From Sphaerisporangium sp039871875 (GTDB lineage Bacteria > Actinomycetota > Actinomycetes > Streptosporangiales > Streptosporangiaceae), in assembly GCF_039871875.1 (NCBI RefSeq), contig NZ_JBDPMD010000039.1:1-64000 (forward strand): DNA of 64,000 nucleotides, given 5' to 3'. The position numbers and the translations under genes are program-made. This document shows, in pieces, positions 36,186 to 45,235 of the stretch; the first letter of the stretch is position 1, and every line of letters begins with the position of its first letter. The notes beneath the pieces were generated by a model that was not told the DNA's origin, did no database searches, and saw only the letters and a program-made list of their open reading frames with translations.

Positions 36186-37561
36186 CCGTGGAGCAGAGCG
36201 TGAACGCCGCCGGGGACGTGTTCACCATGGACCCGGGCCAGGTGCCCCGGCACTGGTACAACATCCTTCCCGACCTGGACATAGAGGTGCCGGAGCCGGC
36301 GCGCGGGCCGTCCTCGGCGCCGCTCTCCGGCGAGGGCCACCCGATCCAGCCGCAACTGCCGCTGTCGATGTTCCGGCAGGCCAGGAGCCGCTCCCGTTTC
36401 GTGGAGATCCCCGAGCCCGTCCGGGCGCAGTACCAGCGCTGGCGGCCCACCCCCCTGTACCGGGCCACCCGGCTGGAAAGGGAGCTCGGCACGCCGGCGC
36501 ACATCTACTTCAAGTACGAGGGCACGAGCCCGTCGGGCAGCCACAAGCTCAACACCGCGCTGCCGCAGGCCTACTACTACCAGCGGTCCGGGATCAGGGA
36601 GATCGTGACCGGCACCGGGGCGGGACAGTGGGGGAGCGCCCTCGCCATGGCCTGCCGGCCGTACGGCATCGGCTGCACCGTCTTCATGGTGCGGTGCAGC
36701 TACGAGCAGAAGCCCTACCGGGGTGTGCTGATGCGGTTGAACGGTGCCCGGGTGCTGCTGAGCCCGAGCGAGGAGACCGAGGTGGGCCGCGCGGCCCTGC
36801 GGGCCGATCCCGACACACCCGGCAGTCTCGGGATCGCCAACGCCGAGGCCATCGAGTACGCCAACAGCCGCCCCGGTGCGCGGTTCTCGATCGGCAGCGG
36901 GGAGAACCACGTCCTGCTGCACCAGACCGTCATCGGTGAGGAGGCGCTGACGCAGATGGCCATGGCGGGGGAGTTCCCCGACGTGGTGATCGGGGCCATG
37001 GGGGCGGGGAGCAATTTCGCCGGTCTGACGTTCCCGTTCTACCGGGCGGCGAAGGCGGAGAACGCCGGCACCCGTTTCGTGGCGGTCGAGCCGGAGGCGT
37101 GCCCGAAGATGACGCGGGGCCGTTACCTCATGGACCACACGGACTATTCCGGTGTGACGCCCATGGTGAAGATGTACACGCTCGGCCATAAATTCACCGC
37201 TTATCACATTCACGCCGGGGGGCTGCGTTACCACGGCGCCGCGCCGATCGTGAGCGCCATGTACGACAAGGGCCTGGTGGAAGCCGTGTCGTACGGGCAG
37301 ACCCGCGTGTTCGAAGCCGGGGTGGCGTTCGCGAAGGCCGAGGGAATCGTGCCGGCACCGGAATCGGCGCACGCCGTGGCATGCGCCATCGACGAGGCGC
37401 TGGAGGCCAGGCGGCGGCAGAGCAGGCGGGTCATCCTGTTCGGCCTGAGCGGGCACGGCCTGCTGGACCTCGGCGCGTACGAGAAGTACCTCTCCGGCGA
37501 GATCGTCGACTCGGCGCCCAGCGACGCGGACATCCAGGCGTCCCTGCGGAGCCTCGAGTAG
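36182..37561 (+). CDS. TrpB2-like PLP enzyme with the catalytic Glu replaced
   Basis: A 459-residue fold-type II PLP enzyme of the TrpB2 group. PLP-binding K122 is in SPSGSHKLNTALPQ, the phosphate loop is GAMGAGSNF, and GENHVLLHQTVIG matches the family. Tryptophan synthases have TETGAGQ, whose Glu is needed to activate indole; here it reads VTGTGAGQW, with Gly at 144. So the protein should still form an aminoacrylate from serine or a similar amino acid but probably does not couple indole. No trpA or other trp gene is nearby. It overlaps the carrier gene by four bases, indicating a pathway role in beta-replacement or elimination, perhaps on an unusual nucleophile. Confidence 0.88.
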   Translation: MTVEQSVNAAGDVFTMDPGQVPRHWYNILPDLDIEVPEPARGPSSAPLSGEGHPIQPQLPLSMFRQARSRSRFVEIPEPVRAQYQRWRPTPLYRATRLERELGTPAHIYFKYEGTSPSGSHKLNTALPQAYYYQRSGIREIVTGTGAGQWGSALAMACRPYGIGCTVFMVRCSYEQKPYRGVLMRLNGARVLLSPSEETEVGRAALRADPDTPGSLGIANAEAIEYANSRPGARFSIGSGENHVLLHQTVIGEEALTQMAMAGEFPDVVIGAMGAGSNFAGLTFPFYRAAKAENAGTRFVAVEPEACPKMTRGRYLMDHTDYSGVTPMVKMYTLGHKFTAYHIHAGGLRYHGAAPIVSAMYDKGLVEAVSYGQTRVFEAGVAFAKAEGIVPAPESAHAVACAIDEALEARRRQSRRVILFGLSGHGLLDLGAYEKYLSGEIVDSAPSDADIQASLRSLE

Positions 37562-37610
37562 GGACGCGGCCGGCCGGAAGGAGGACTGTGCGCACGGAAG
37601 GGGACTCGGC

Positions 37611-39368
37611 ATGCTGACACTGGGGATCTCCGCCTACTACCACGACGCCGCCGCCTGCCTGATCAGGGACGGGCAGATCGTCGGCGCCGTCCAGGAGGAA
37701 CGGTTCACCCGCCGCAAGTACGACGCGGACCTGCCCGTGAACGCCGTCCGGTACTGCCTGGACCAGGCCGGCGCGACGATCGCCGACGTGGACCGCCTGG
37801 CCTTCTACGAGGTTCCGGCCGACAAGCGCGAACGGCAGAAATGGCAGCGGGCGCGCAGGACCGGCGCCGCGCCGGCGCGGCCGTCCGCAGACGACACCGA
37901 GATGCGGCTGCGCGACGGTCTCCACTGGACCGGCGAGATCCATTTCGTCCCGCACCACCACGCGCACGCGGCGAGCGCCTACCACGTCTCCGGGTTCGGC
38001 GACGCGGCGGTCCTCGTCTGCGACGCGGTGGGGGAATGGGACACCACCTCCTTCTGGAGCGGCAGGGGCCCGGAGCTCACGCGCCTCGGCGACGTGCGCT
38101 TCCCGCACTCCCTCGGCCTGTTCTACTCCTGCCTGACGTCGTACCTCGGCTACCGCCCGAACTCCGACGAGTACAAGGTCATGGGCCTGGCGAGCTACGG
38201 CACGCCGAAGTACGAACCGGAGCTGCGGCGGCTTCTCGCGGTCGACGAGGCCGCCGGCCGGTTCACCCTGGACACCGGGGTCATGGACTTCCTCAGCGAG
38301 CCCGAGGGCTACCTGCGCAACCTCGCCGAGCTGCTGGGCCTGCCCCCGCGCCGGCACGGCGAGCCGGTCCTCGCGCACCACGCGGACGTCGCGGCTTCTG
38401 GGCAGGCGGTGCTGGAGTCGGCCGTGACGAGCCTGCTGCACTGGCTCTCGGAACGGCAGGAGTCCGCGAACCTGTGCCTCGCCGGCGGCGTCGCGCTGAA
38501 CTGCCGCGCCAACGCGGTGGCCTTCGACCGCTCCCGCTTCACGCGCCTGTTCGTCCAGCCCGCGGCGGGAGACGCGGGCACGGCGCTCGGGGCGGCGCTG
38601 TGCGCGGAGATGTCCGCCTCGCCGGAGCCGTCGGTGCCCCCGGCCATGCGCCACGCCTATCTCGGCCCCCGGTACGACGGCGACGGCATCACCCGTATGT
38701 TGTCCGCTGCCTGCATCAGGTTCGAGGAGTTCGGCGACGAGGCCGGGCTGCTGGAGGCCGTGGCCGCCGCGCTGGCGGCGGGCCGGACCATGGGCTGGTT
38801 CCAGGGCCGCATGGAGTTCGGCCCCCGCGCCCTCGGCGCGCGGTCGATCCTGGCCGATCCCCGCACGGCACGCATGCGCGACAGGCTCAACGCCGACATC
38901 AAATGGCGCGAGGAGTTCCGGCCGTTCGCCCCTGCGGTGCTCGAGGAGCGGGCACAGGAGTTCTTCTCCATGGACCGCACCTCCCCATTCATGATCGACC
39001 TCTTCTCGGTGCGCAGGCCGGACCTCCTCGGCGCGGTCACCCACGTGGACGGCACCGCCCGCGTGCAGACCGTGAACGCGTCGGTGGCGCCGCGGTTCCA
39101 CGGGCTCATCCGCCGCTTCGGTGAGCTGACCGGCGTGCCCGTGCTGCTCAACACCTCGTTCAACCTCAGTGACGAACCGATCGTCTGCACGCCGGTCGAC
39201 GCGCTGAGGACCTTCCTGCGCTCGTCGCTGGACCTGCTGTGCCTGGAGAACGTCCTCGTGGACGCCAGGGAGATCGGCGAGGGCCTGCGGGAGGCGGCCC
39301 GCGAGGAGCATCGGTTCGTGGCGGGCGCCGGGCTCCAGACGGGCCGGGAAGTCTACAGCTTCTTCTGA
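37611..39368 (+). CDS. O-carbamoyltransferase, NodU/CmcH/TobZ family
   Basis: A 585-residue carbamoyltransferase. The N-terminal Kae1-like domain has GISAYYHDAAACLI and the metal-binding HHHAHAASAY (H115-H119), then NSDEYKVMGLASYG and LAGGVALNCRAN; the C-terminal YrdC-like domain has MEFGPRALGARSIL and LLNTSFNLSDEPIV. Enzymes of this family (NovN, TobZ, CmcH) transfer carbamoyl from carbamoyl phosphate, via carbamoyl-AMP, to a hydroxyl of a sugar or scaffold. It predicts an O-carbamoyl group on the product, most likely on the sugar. ATG 37611 follows GAAGGGGA. It is 49 bases after the TrpB-like gene in the rightward operon. Confidence 0.93.
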   Translation: MLTLGISAYYHDAAACLIRDGQIVGAVQEERFTRRKYDADLPVNAVRYCLDQAGATIADVDRLAFYEVPADKRERQKWQRARRTGAAPARPSADDTEMRLRDGLHWTGEIHFVPHHHAHAASAYHVSGFGDAAVLVCDAVGEWDTTSFWSGRGPELTRLGDVRFPHSLGLFYSCLTSYLGYRPNSDEYKVMGLASYGTPKYEPELRRLLAVDEAAGRFTLDTGVMDFLSEPEGYLRNLAELLGLPPRRHGEPVLAHHADVAASGQAVLESAVTSLLHWLSERQESANLCLAGGVALNCRANAVAFDRSRFTRLFVQPAAGDAGTALGAALCAEMSASPEPSVPPAMRHAYLGPRYDGDGITRMLSAACIRFEEFGDEAGLLEAVAAALAAGRTMGWFQGRMEFGPRALGARSILADPRTARMRDRLNADIKWREEFRPFAPAVLEERAQEFFSMDRTSPFMIDLFSVRRPDLLGAVTHVDGTARVQTVNASVAPRFHGLIRRFGELTGVPVLLNTSFNLSDEPIVCTPVDALRTFLRSSLDLLCLENVLVDAREIGEGLREAAREEHRFVAGAGLQTGREVYSFF

Positions 39369-39408
39369 GACCGAATCCGTGCCGGCATATCCAGCGGAAG
39401 GGGGCGCG

Positions 39409-41352
39409 ATGGGAACGGGTCGACGGGTCATCGACGAGGGGATCGGGCCGTGGGGGCTGTCGCCGGACGGGACGGCCCTGGTCCGGCGGGCGGACCCGCC
39501 GCTCGGCGAATGGCCGAGACAGAGCGGGTCGTGGCCGCGGGACGAGCGGATCTCCGTCAGGCCGGAGAAGCCGTTCCGGGTCACGTTGATCGGCGAGTCG
39601 GTCGCCAGGGGCTTCCTGCTCGATCCCGTCGTGACGCTGGCCGATCTGTGCAGGACGGCGTTCCGGGCGGCCGACCCGGGTGACCGGCTGGAGCTGGTGG
39701 ACCTCACCGTCAACAACCTCGCGCCCGGCGGCGCGCTGAAGCTGTGCCGCGCGGCCGTGGAGCTCGGGTCCGCGCTGATCGTGCTCTATGTGGGCAACAA
39801 CTTCCTGCGGTCGACCCCCTGGCTCGGACCCGATGACCGGGAGACGATCGCGCGGACCTACGCGAGCGGCGGGTTCGAGGGCTATCTCGGCGCGCGGCGC
39901 GCGGCGGTGGCCGCCCTGGCCCGGCGGTTCCGCGGCGAGGTGGAGGAGCTGTGCGCCTCGGCCGGCGTGCGGGTGGTCGTCGTGGTCCCGGCCGTCAACC
40001 AGCTCGACTGGCTCTCCCCGTGGACCGTGCCGACCTGGCTGCCCGGCGACCGCGTGGCGGAGTGGGTGGCCACCCGCGAACGGCTGGGTGCCCTGTCGGA
40101 CGAGGACGGGACGGCGCCCGACCCCGGCCTGGAACGCGCGCTGGCCGAGCGGCTCGCCGGCCTCGACGGCGGCACCACGCCCCGCCCCCTGGAGATCATC
40201 GGCCGTGGCCTCGTGCGGTCCGGCCAGGAGGAGGAAGGGCTCGAACTGCTCAGCCACGCGATCAGCGTCGGCGCCGACCCGGCGAACTACGACCGCCGGT
40301 GCCCGCCGGAGGTCGCGGCCGAGCTCCGGCTGCTGGGCGGTCACCCGGGCTGCCGCCTGGTCGACGTGCCGGCCCTCCTGCGGGCGCGGTACGGCGCGAA
40401 GGCGTTCGGCAAGGAGGTGTTCCTCGACTACTGCCACCACACGCTGGAGTCGCTCCAGCTGGTCGCCCACGACATCACCGCCGAGGTGTTCGCCGGCGCC
40501 GGGCTGGAGACGGCGCCCGGATGGCGGGCGACGGCGTCGGCGGCCGGCGTGCCGTCGCGCGACCTCGCCGCGGGCTACCTGCTGTCGGCGTTGCACAACC
40601 AGCACTGGGGCCAGCCGGCCGAGACCGTCGAGTACTGGCTGGCCCGCGCGGCGCGCACCGACAGCGCGAGCGTGAGGGACCTCACGACCTACTTCGCCAT
40701 GTCCATGCCGGACGCGCATTTCTGGTTGTCCGGCGACCGGCTCGCGGACCGGTCGGAACGCATGTACTGGTTCCTGAAGAACTTCTCCCACCTGGCCGTT
40801 CTGGACGCTCGGTTCGCTCAGCGCGCTTTGCGAGTGCTTGACGAGGCCGGCGAGGCCTTGCTCCGCAAGGAACTGGACGCTCTCTGGCTGGGGCTCCGGG
40901 TCGAGGAACAGGGCGAGGTGAATCTGCTGGAACCGTTCTGGCGGGAACGTGACGGGGGGCCTGAGTCGGCCACGGTGTTCCTGGGCGAACGCGCCCCGGT
41001 CAGCCGCTACGGCTTCCTGGCCTCCGGCGACCGCCCGCTCGGCCTGGAGATCGTGCTCGCGGCCGGCCCGGCCCTCCCGGACGGCCGTTTCGCCATGAGA
41101 CTCAACGGCCACCTCTGCCACACGGGCACGGTCACACCGGAGTGGACCACGCACCGGATCACCCTTCCGCCCGCCCTGCTGAGGGCGGGGGCGAACGAGC
41201 TGGCCTACGCCTGGCCGGCCGCCGCCAGGGACCCCGACGGCGTCCTGGCGCAGATCTCCCGCCTCGGCACCGGACCGGAAAGCCTCCACTTGGTGCGCGT
41301 CGCCAGGATGAGGCTGAGCGGACCGGCGCCGGTGGCCGGGACGGACCACTGA
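39409..41352 (+). CDS. SGNH-hydrolase-like protein with helical and beta-rich extensions
   Basis: A 647-residue protein whose first 330 residues look like an SGNH/GDSL fold: FRVTLIGESVARGFLLDP in place of the GDSL block, LIVLYVGNNFL in place of the Asn block, and CHHTLESLQLVAHDI near 345 as the late D/H-like block. A helical, TPR-like region follows (about 380-500), then a beta-rich C-terminus. Similar proteins with an I-G-E-S-V-A-R-G motif occur in natural-product clusters, function unknown to me. It ends the rightward operon. A role as acyltransferase or esterase on the product is a guess. ATG 39409 with GGAAGGGGG. This I take as the right edge of the cluster. Confidence 0.75.
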   Translation: MGTGRRVIDEGIGPWGLSPDGTALVRRADPPLGEWPRQSGSWPRDERISVRPEKPFRVTLIGESVARGFLLDPVVTLADLCRTAFRAADPGDRLELVDLTVNNLAPGGALKLCRAAVELGSALIVLYVGNNFLRSTPWLGPDDRETIARTYASGGFEGYLGARRAAVAALARRFRGEVEELCASAGVRVVVVVPAVNQLDWLSPWTVPTWLPGDRVAEWVATRERLGALSDEDGTAPDPGLERALAERLAGLDGGTTPRPLEIIGRGLVRSGQEEEGLELLSHAISVGADPANYDRRCPPEVAAELRLLGGHPGCRLVDVPALLRARYGAKAFGKEVFLDYCHHTLESLQLVAHDITAEVFAGAGLETAPGWRATASAAGVPSRDLAAGYLLSALHNQHWGQPAETVEYWLARAARTDSASVRDLTTYFAMSMPDAHFWLSGDRLADRSERMYWFLKNFSHLAVLDARFAQRALRVLDEAGEALLRKELDALWLGLRVEEQGEVNLLEPFWRERDGGPESATVFLGERAPVSRYGFLASGDRPLGLEIVLAAGPALPDGRFAMRLNGHLCHTGTVTPEWTTHRITLPPALLRAGANELAYAWPAAARDPDGVLAQISRLGTGPESLHLVRVARMRLSGPAPVAGTDH

Positions 41353-41392
41353 TGGCGGCGCGGGCGGGCGGCGGCGCGGCTACCGTAATGCC

Positions 41393-43102
41393 ATGGGTCG
41401 ACCAACGCGCGTGGCCGCGCTTTTGCTGATCGCGACCATGGGCGCCGGGTGTTCCGGGGCGAGGTCCGACGCGGAACCGGTCCCCTCCAGGGCGGCGACC
41501 ACCCCGGCGCCGGCCCCGCCGGAGCCCCCGTCGCCCGCCCCGTCCGCCGATCCGGTGGCCGAGCGGCTCCAGGGGATGAGCCTGGGGGAGAAGGTCGGCC
41601 AGCTCTTCATGCCGGTGCTGTACGGAGCCGAGGCGGGCGGCGCGCACGGGGAGAACCGCGCCAGGTACGGCGTCGGCAGCCCGGCCGAGGTGGTCGGGAA
41701 GTACCACCCGGGCGGGGTCATCCTGTTCCCCTGGTCGGGCAACATCGAGGACGCCGGGCAACTGGTCGGCCTCACCAACGGGCTGCAGAAGGCGGCGAAG
41801 ACCCCCCTGCTGATCGGCGCCGACCAGGAGAACGGCCTGGTGTCCCGGCTGGGCGACCTGGTCACCGACGTCCCCGGCAGCATGGCGATCGGCGCCACAG
41901 GGGACCCCGGCGCCGCCCGCGACGCCGCGAAGGTCACCGGCACGGAGCTGCGCGCCCTCGGCGTCAACCTCGACTTCGCCCCTGTGGCCGACGTCAACGT
42001 GAACCCGGCGAACCCCGTGATCGGCGCCAGGTCCTACGGCGAGCACCCGGGGAAGGTCGCCGAGATGGTCGCCGCCGCCGTGGAGGGCTTCCACGACGCG
42101 GGCGTCGGCGCCGCCGCCAAACACTTCCCCGGCCACGGCGACACGGGGGTCGACAGCCACACCGGCCTCCCGGTGATCAAGCACTCCCCGTCCCGCTGGC
42201 GCGCCCTGGACGCCCCTCCGTTCCGCGCCGCCATAGGCAAGGGCGTGGACGTCGTGATGACGGCCCACGTGGTGATGCCCGGTCTGGACCGCTCCGGCGC
42301 CCCCGCCACCCTCTCGAAGAAGATCGTCACCGGCCTCCTGCGCGACGACCTCGGCTACGACGGTGTCGTCTCCACCGACGCCCTGGACATGGCGGGCGTG
42401 CGCAAGAAGTACGGCGACGCCGAGGTGGCCGTCCGCGCCGTCCTCGCGGGCGTGGACCTGCTGCTCATGCCCCCCGACCTCCCCAAGGCGTACGCCGCGG
42501 TGCTGGCCGCCGTGAAGTCGGGCCGCATCACCGAGGACCGCCTGGACGCCTCCGTCACCCGCCTCCTGACCCTGAAGGCCGAACGCGGCATCCTTTCCGC
42601 ACCGGAAGCCGACCCGGCGGGCGCCGAGGCCGTCCTGCGGTCGAAGGAGCACCGCGACACGGCCCAGGGCATCGCCGACCGCGCCGTCACCGCCGTCAAG
42701 GGCGCCGGGGACCTCCCCCTCAAGGGCGACATCCTGGTCACCGGACCCGCCGCCCGCACCCTGGCGTCCCTGCTGGACGGCGCCGAGGCCGCCCCCACCG
42801 CGGCCACCCCCACCGCGTCCGAGATCGCCGCCGCCCGCGCCGCCGCCGCGCGGGCCGACACGATCGTGGTCACCACCGAGGACGCCGGCCCCGCCCAGTC
42901 CCGCCTGGTCACCGCCATGGCCGCCACCGGCAAGCACGTCACCGTCGTCTCCCTGTCGGCCCCCTACGAGCTGTCCCGCCTCGACGGCTACGACACCGCC
43001 CTCGCCGTCTACTCGGCCGGGAGCGCCTCCCTCAGGGCCGCAGCCAAGGCCCTGGACGGCACCCTCACCCCCTCCGGTGAACTGCCGGTCGATCTGCTTT
43101 AG
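41393..43102 (+). CDS. Lipoprotein glycoside hydrolase family 3, NagZ-like
   Basis: A 569-residue secreted GH3 enzyme. A lipoprotein signal ends at C20 (IATMGAGCSG), followed by a Pro/Ala-rich linker to about 52. The catalytic domain has GADQENGLVSRL, the NagZ-type KHFPGHGDTGVDSH whose His/Asp pair serves as acid/base, and STDALDMAGV with the nucleophile Asp. A C-terminal sandwich-like domain follows. It should remove beta-GlcNAc or related residues from wall fragments or glycans outside the membrane. It starts 40 bases after the SGNH gene; the change of theme suggests it lies outside the cluster, though release of a glycosylated prodrug is possible. Confidence 0.88.
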   Translation: MGRPTRVAALLLIATMGAGCSGARSDAEPVPSRAATTPAPAPPEPPSPAPSADPVAERLQGMSLGEKVGQLFMPVLYGAEAGGAHGENRARYGVGSPAEVVGKYHPGGVILFPWSGNIEDAGQLVGLTNGLQKAAKTPLLIGADQENGLVSRLGDLVTDVPGSMAIGATGDPGAARDAAKVTGTELRALGVNLDFAPVADVNVNPANPVIGARSYGEHPGKVAEMVAAAVEGFHDAGVGAAAKHFPGHGDTGVDSHTGLPVIKHSPSRWRALDAPPFRAAIGKGVDVVMTAHVVMPGLDRSGAPATLSKKIVTGLLRDDLGYDGVVSTDALDMAGVRKKYGDAEVAVRAVLAGVDLLLMPPDLPKAYAAVLAAVKSGRITEDRLDASVTRLLTLKAERGILSAPEADPAGAEAVLRSKEHRDTAQGIADRAVTAVKGAGDLPLKGDILVTGPAARTLASLLDGAEAAPTAATPTASEIAAARAAAARADTIVVTTEDAGPAQSRLVTAMAATGKHVTVVSLSAPYELSRLDGYDTALAVYSAGSASLRAAAKALDGTLTPSGELPVDLL

Positions 43103-43185
43103 AGGGCCGGGCACGCGCCGAGCACTTCGCGAGGCTTACCCTGATAGGCCCGGGTCCTCCTGGGGGCCGAGCGAAGGAGCGCGAT

Positions 43186-43878
43186 GTGCTGAAAGGTGTG
43201 CTCATCGATTGGGGCGGCGTGCTCACCACGAGCCTGCACGAGGCCATCAGCGAGTGGCTCGTGGCCGACGGCATCGACGCCCTCCACTACCGCGAGCTGA
43301 TGACCGAGCTGATCCGCGAGGCGTACGACGGCGACGGGCGGGGCAACCCCATCCACGCGCTGGAGCGGGGCGAGGTCGAGGTGGCCGAGTTCGAGAGGGA
43401 CCTCGCCGCCCGCCTGCTCACCATCGAGGGCGGCCCGCCGGTCGCCGAGGGGCTGCTCGCCCGCATGTTCGCCGGGTTCCGCCCGGTGCCCCTGATGTAC
43501 GAGATGCTGGTCGCCGCCCGCGCGGCGGGCGTCGTGACGTGCCTGCTGTCCAACTCGTGGGGCGACCACTACATCCGGGACGGCTGGGACGACTACTTCG
43601 ACCGCATCGTCATCTCCGGCGAGGTCGGCATGCGCAAACCCGAGCCCGCGATCTTCCACCACGCCCTCGGCCTCGTGGGCCTGCCCGCCGAGCGGTGCGT
43701 CTTCGTGGACGACATCGTGGCCAACGTCGACGCGGCCCGCGCGCTGGGTCTCGTCGGCGTCCACCACCGCGAGGCCGAGGCGACCATCGCCGAGATGGAG
43801 GAGCTGCTCGGCCATCCGCTGCGGCCTTCCGGCCCGTCAGGTACGGCGGGCGGCGCCGCTGCTGGCACACTCGTGTAG
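43186..43878 (+). CDS. HAD-IA family hydrolase
   Basis: A 230-residue HAD hydrolase with an alpha-helical cap. Motif I is VLIDWGGVLT (nucleophile D8; the D-x-G-G-V variant common in epoxide-hydrolase N-domain and beta-phosphoglucomutase-like proteins), motif II LLSNSWG, motif III lysine in GMRKPEPAIF, motif IV FVDDIVANVDAA. A small-molecule phosphatase or dehalogenase role is expected. GTG 43186 is used, with AAGGAG upstream; an out-of-frame ATG sits two bases before. It opens a block of four same-strand genes ending at 45955. Confidence 0.85.
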   Translation: MLKGVLIDWGGVLTTSLHEAISEWLVADGIDALHYRELMTELIREAYDGDGRGNPIHALERGEVEVAEFERDLAARLLTIEGGPPVAEGLLARMFAGFRPVPLMYEMLVAARAAGVVTCLLSNSWGDHYIRDGWDDYFDRIVISGEVGMRKPEPAIFHHALGLVGLPAERCVFVDDIVANVDAARALGLVGVHHREAEATIAEMEELLGHPLRPSGPSGTAGGAAAGTLV

Positions 43879-43922
43879 TCCATCGGCGCCCCGGCGCCGC
43901 ACCCATCGTGATCGAGGAACGC

Positions 43923-44429
43923 ATGCGCGTCTATCTGCCATGCACGCTGCCCGCGCTGGCCCGGGTGGCCGCCGACGGGGAGCTCGGCCCGGCCCCGCTG
44001 ACCGGCTACGCGGTGACCCCCGCGCTGGTCGAGTGGTACGTCTCGGGCGACACCGAGGAGCTGGAGTACGTGGCCCTGACCGACGCCGCCCGGGCGTCCC
44101 TGCGCCTGCTGGCGGACGACCGCGCCGACGGGCGGCCCGCCCCGGCCCGCCGGGTCGTCGTCGCGGCCGAGGTGCCGGACGACGCGGTGCGCACGAGCCC
44201 CGAGCTGGAGGACCGCGCCCGGGTCACCCTCGCCGTCCCCGTGCCGCTGAGTGTGATCGCCGCGGTCCACGTGGACGACCTGCAGGCCATGCCGGACATC
44301 GAGCAGGCCATCGCCGCCGTGTTCGCCGCGGACACCGGTGACGAGGACGCCCGGTTCGCCGTGGACGGCGCCGAGGCCCACGAGCTGATGTGGTACGCGA
44401 CACAGGAGATCGGCGACCTGCTCGTCTGA
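43923..44429 (+). CDS. DUF6912-type conserved protein
   Basis: A 168-residue protein of a conserved actinobacterial family I associate with DUF6912. It begins MRVYLPCTLPALARVAADGELG, followed by AVTPALVEWYVSGDTEELEYVAL and DAARASLRLLADD, and ends with a long acidic segment and ELMWYATQEIGDLL. No catalytic motif or membrane segment is visible and the function is unknown. ATG 43923 follows GAGGAAC. It sits between two HAD genes, in the order HAD, DUF, HAD, HAD. Confidence 0.8.
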   Translation: MRVYLPCTLPALARVAADGELGPAPLTGYAVTPALVEWYVSGDTEELEYVALTDAARASLRLLADDRADGRPAPARRVVVAAEVPDDAVRTSPELEDRARVTLAVPVPLSVIAAVHVDDLQAMPDIEQAIAAVFAADTGDEDARFAVDGAEAHELMWYATQEIGDLLV

Positions 44430-44489
44430 CGTCCGGCGCGAAATACGGTTGTGGACGGCGGGCGGGCAGGCTTTACCCTGGACGGCGAT

Positions 44490-45128
44490 ATGAAGCACAT
44501 CATCTGGGACTGGAACGGCACCCTCTTCCACGACATCGACGCCGTGGTCGGCGCCACCAACGAGGTCTTCAGGCCGTACGGCGTGGGGGCTTTCGACGCG
44601 GACGGCTTCCGTGCCGCCTACACCCGCCCCATCTGGGTCGCCTACGAGCGCATCCTCGGCCGTGCGCTGGAGGAGGGGGAGTGGGAGCGCCTCGACCAGG
44701 CCTTCCACGACCACTACCACCGGCTGATGATCTCGTGCGTGCTGGCGGAGGACGCCCTCCACTGCCTGTCCACGTGGGCGGAGCGCGGGCGCACCCAGTC
44801 GCTGCTGTCCATGTGGGCCCACGACCGGCTGGTGCTCAAGGCCGCCGAGCTCGGCATCGACCGGTACTTCTCCCGCATCGACGGCCTGAGCAACGGCGCC
44901 CCCGGCGGCGGCAAGGCCGAGCACATGGTGGCGCACATCGAGTCGCTGGCGGTGAACCCCTCCGACGTGCTGGTGATCGGCGACAGCCTCGACGACGCGC
45001 ACGCGGCCGAGCACGTCGGCGCCACGGCCGTCCTGTACACCGGCGGCATGACCAGCCGCGCCGACCTGCGAGCCTCGGGCCTGCCGGTGGTCGACACGCT
45101 GGCCGAGGCCTTCGACCACGCCCGCTGA
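44490..45128 (+). CDS. HAD-family hydrolase, phosphoglycolate-phosphatase-like
   Basis: A 212-residue HAD protein. Motif I is IIWDWNGTLFHD, with the nucleophile Asp present and Asn in the acid/base position, a variant seen in many Gph-like proteins. Motif III includes KAEHMVAHI and motif IV is LVIGDSLDDAHAA. It probably dephosphorylates a small metabolite. ATG 44490 (MKHIIWDWNG) is preferred over an upstream ATG at 44451 because the family starts there, although its ribosome site is weak. A third HAD-like gene follows about 100 bases downstream. Confidence 0.85.
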   Translation: MKHIIWDWNGTLFHDIDAVVGATNEVFRPYGVGAFDADGFRAAYTRPIWVAYERILGRALEEGEWERLDQAFHDHYHRLMISCVLAEDALHCLSTWAERGRTQSLLSMWAHDRLVLKAAELGIDRYFSRIDGLSNGAPGGGKAEHMVAHIESLAVNPSDVLVIGDSLDDAHAAEHVGATAVLYTGGMTSRADLRASGLPVVDTLAEAFDHAR

Positions 45129-45235
45129 CCCCGCGCCTGCCCAGGGGCGGCGTGACATTCTCGGCATGGCCGCCGCCGGTGGGCCGCGGGCGTCGTACTC
45201 TGGGCCCAGCCGTTTCGCGTCCCCGGAGGCCCCCC

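Noticed and set aside
15912..41352. Congocidine/distamycin-type pyrrolamide cluster
   Set aside because: Those pyrroles derive from GlcNAc by a different gene set (glycosidase, nucleotidyltransferase, dedicated dehydrogenases) that is absent; the enzymes here point to proline-derived pyrrole.
15912..41352. Aminocoumarin (novobiocin/clorobiocin) cluster
   Set aside because: StrR/NovG-type regulator, carbamoyltransferase and pyrrole cassette fit, but no coumarin ring genes, deoxysugar set or aminocoumarin ligase are present.
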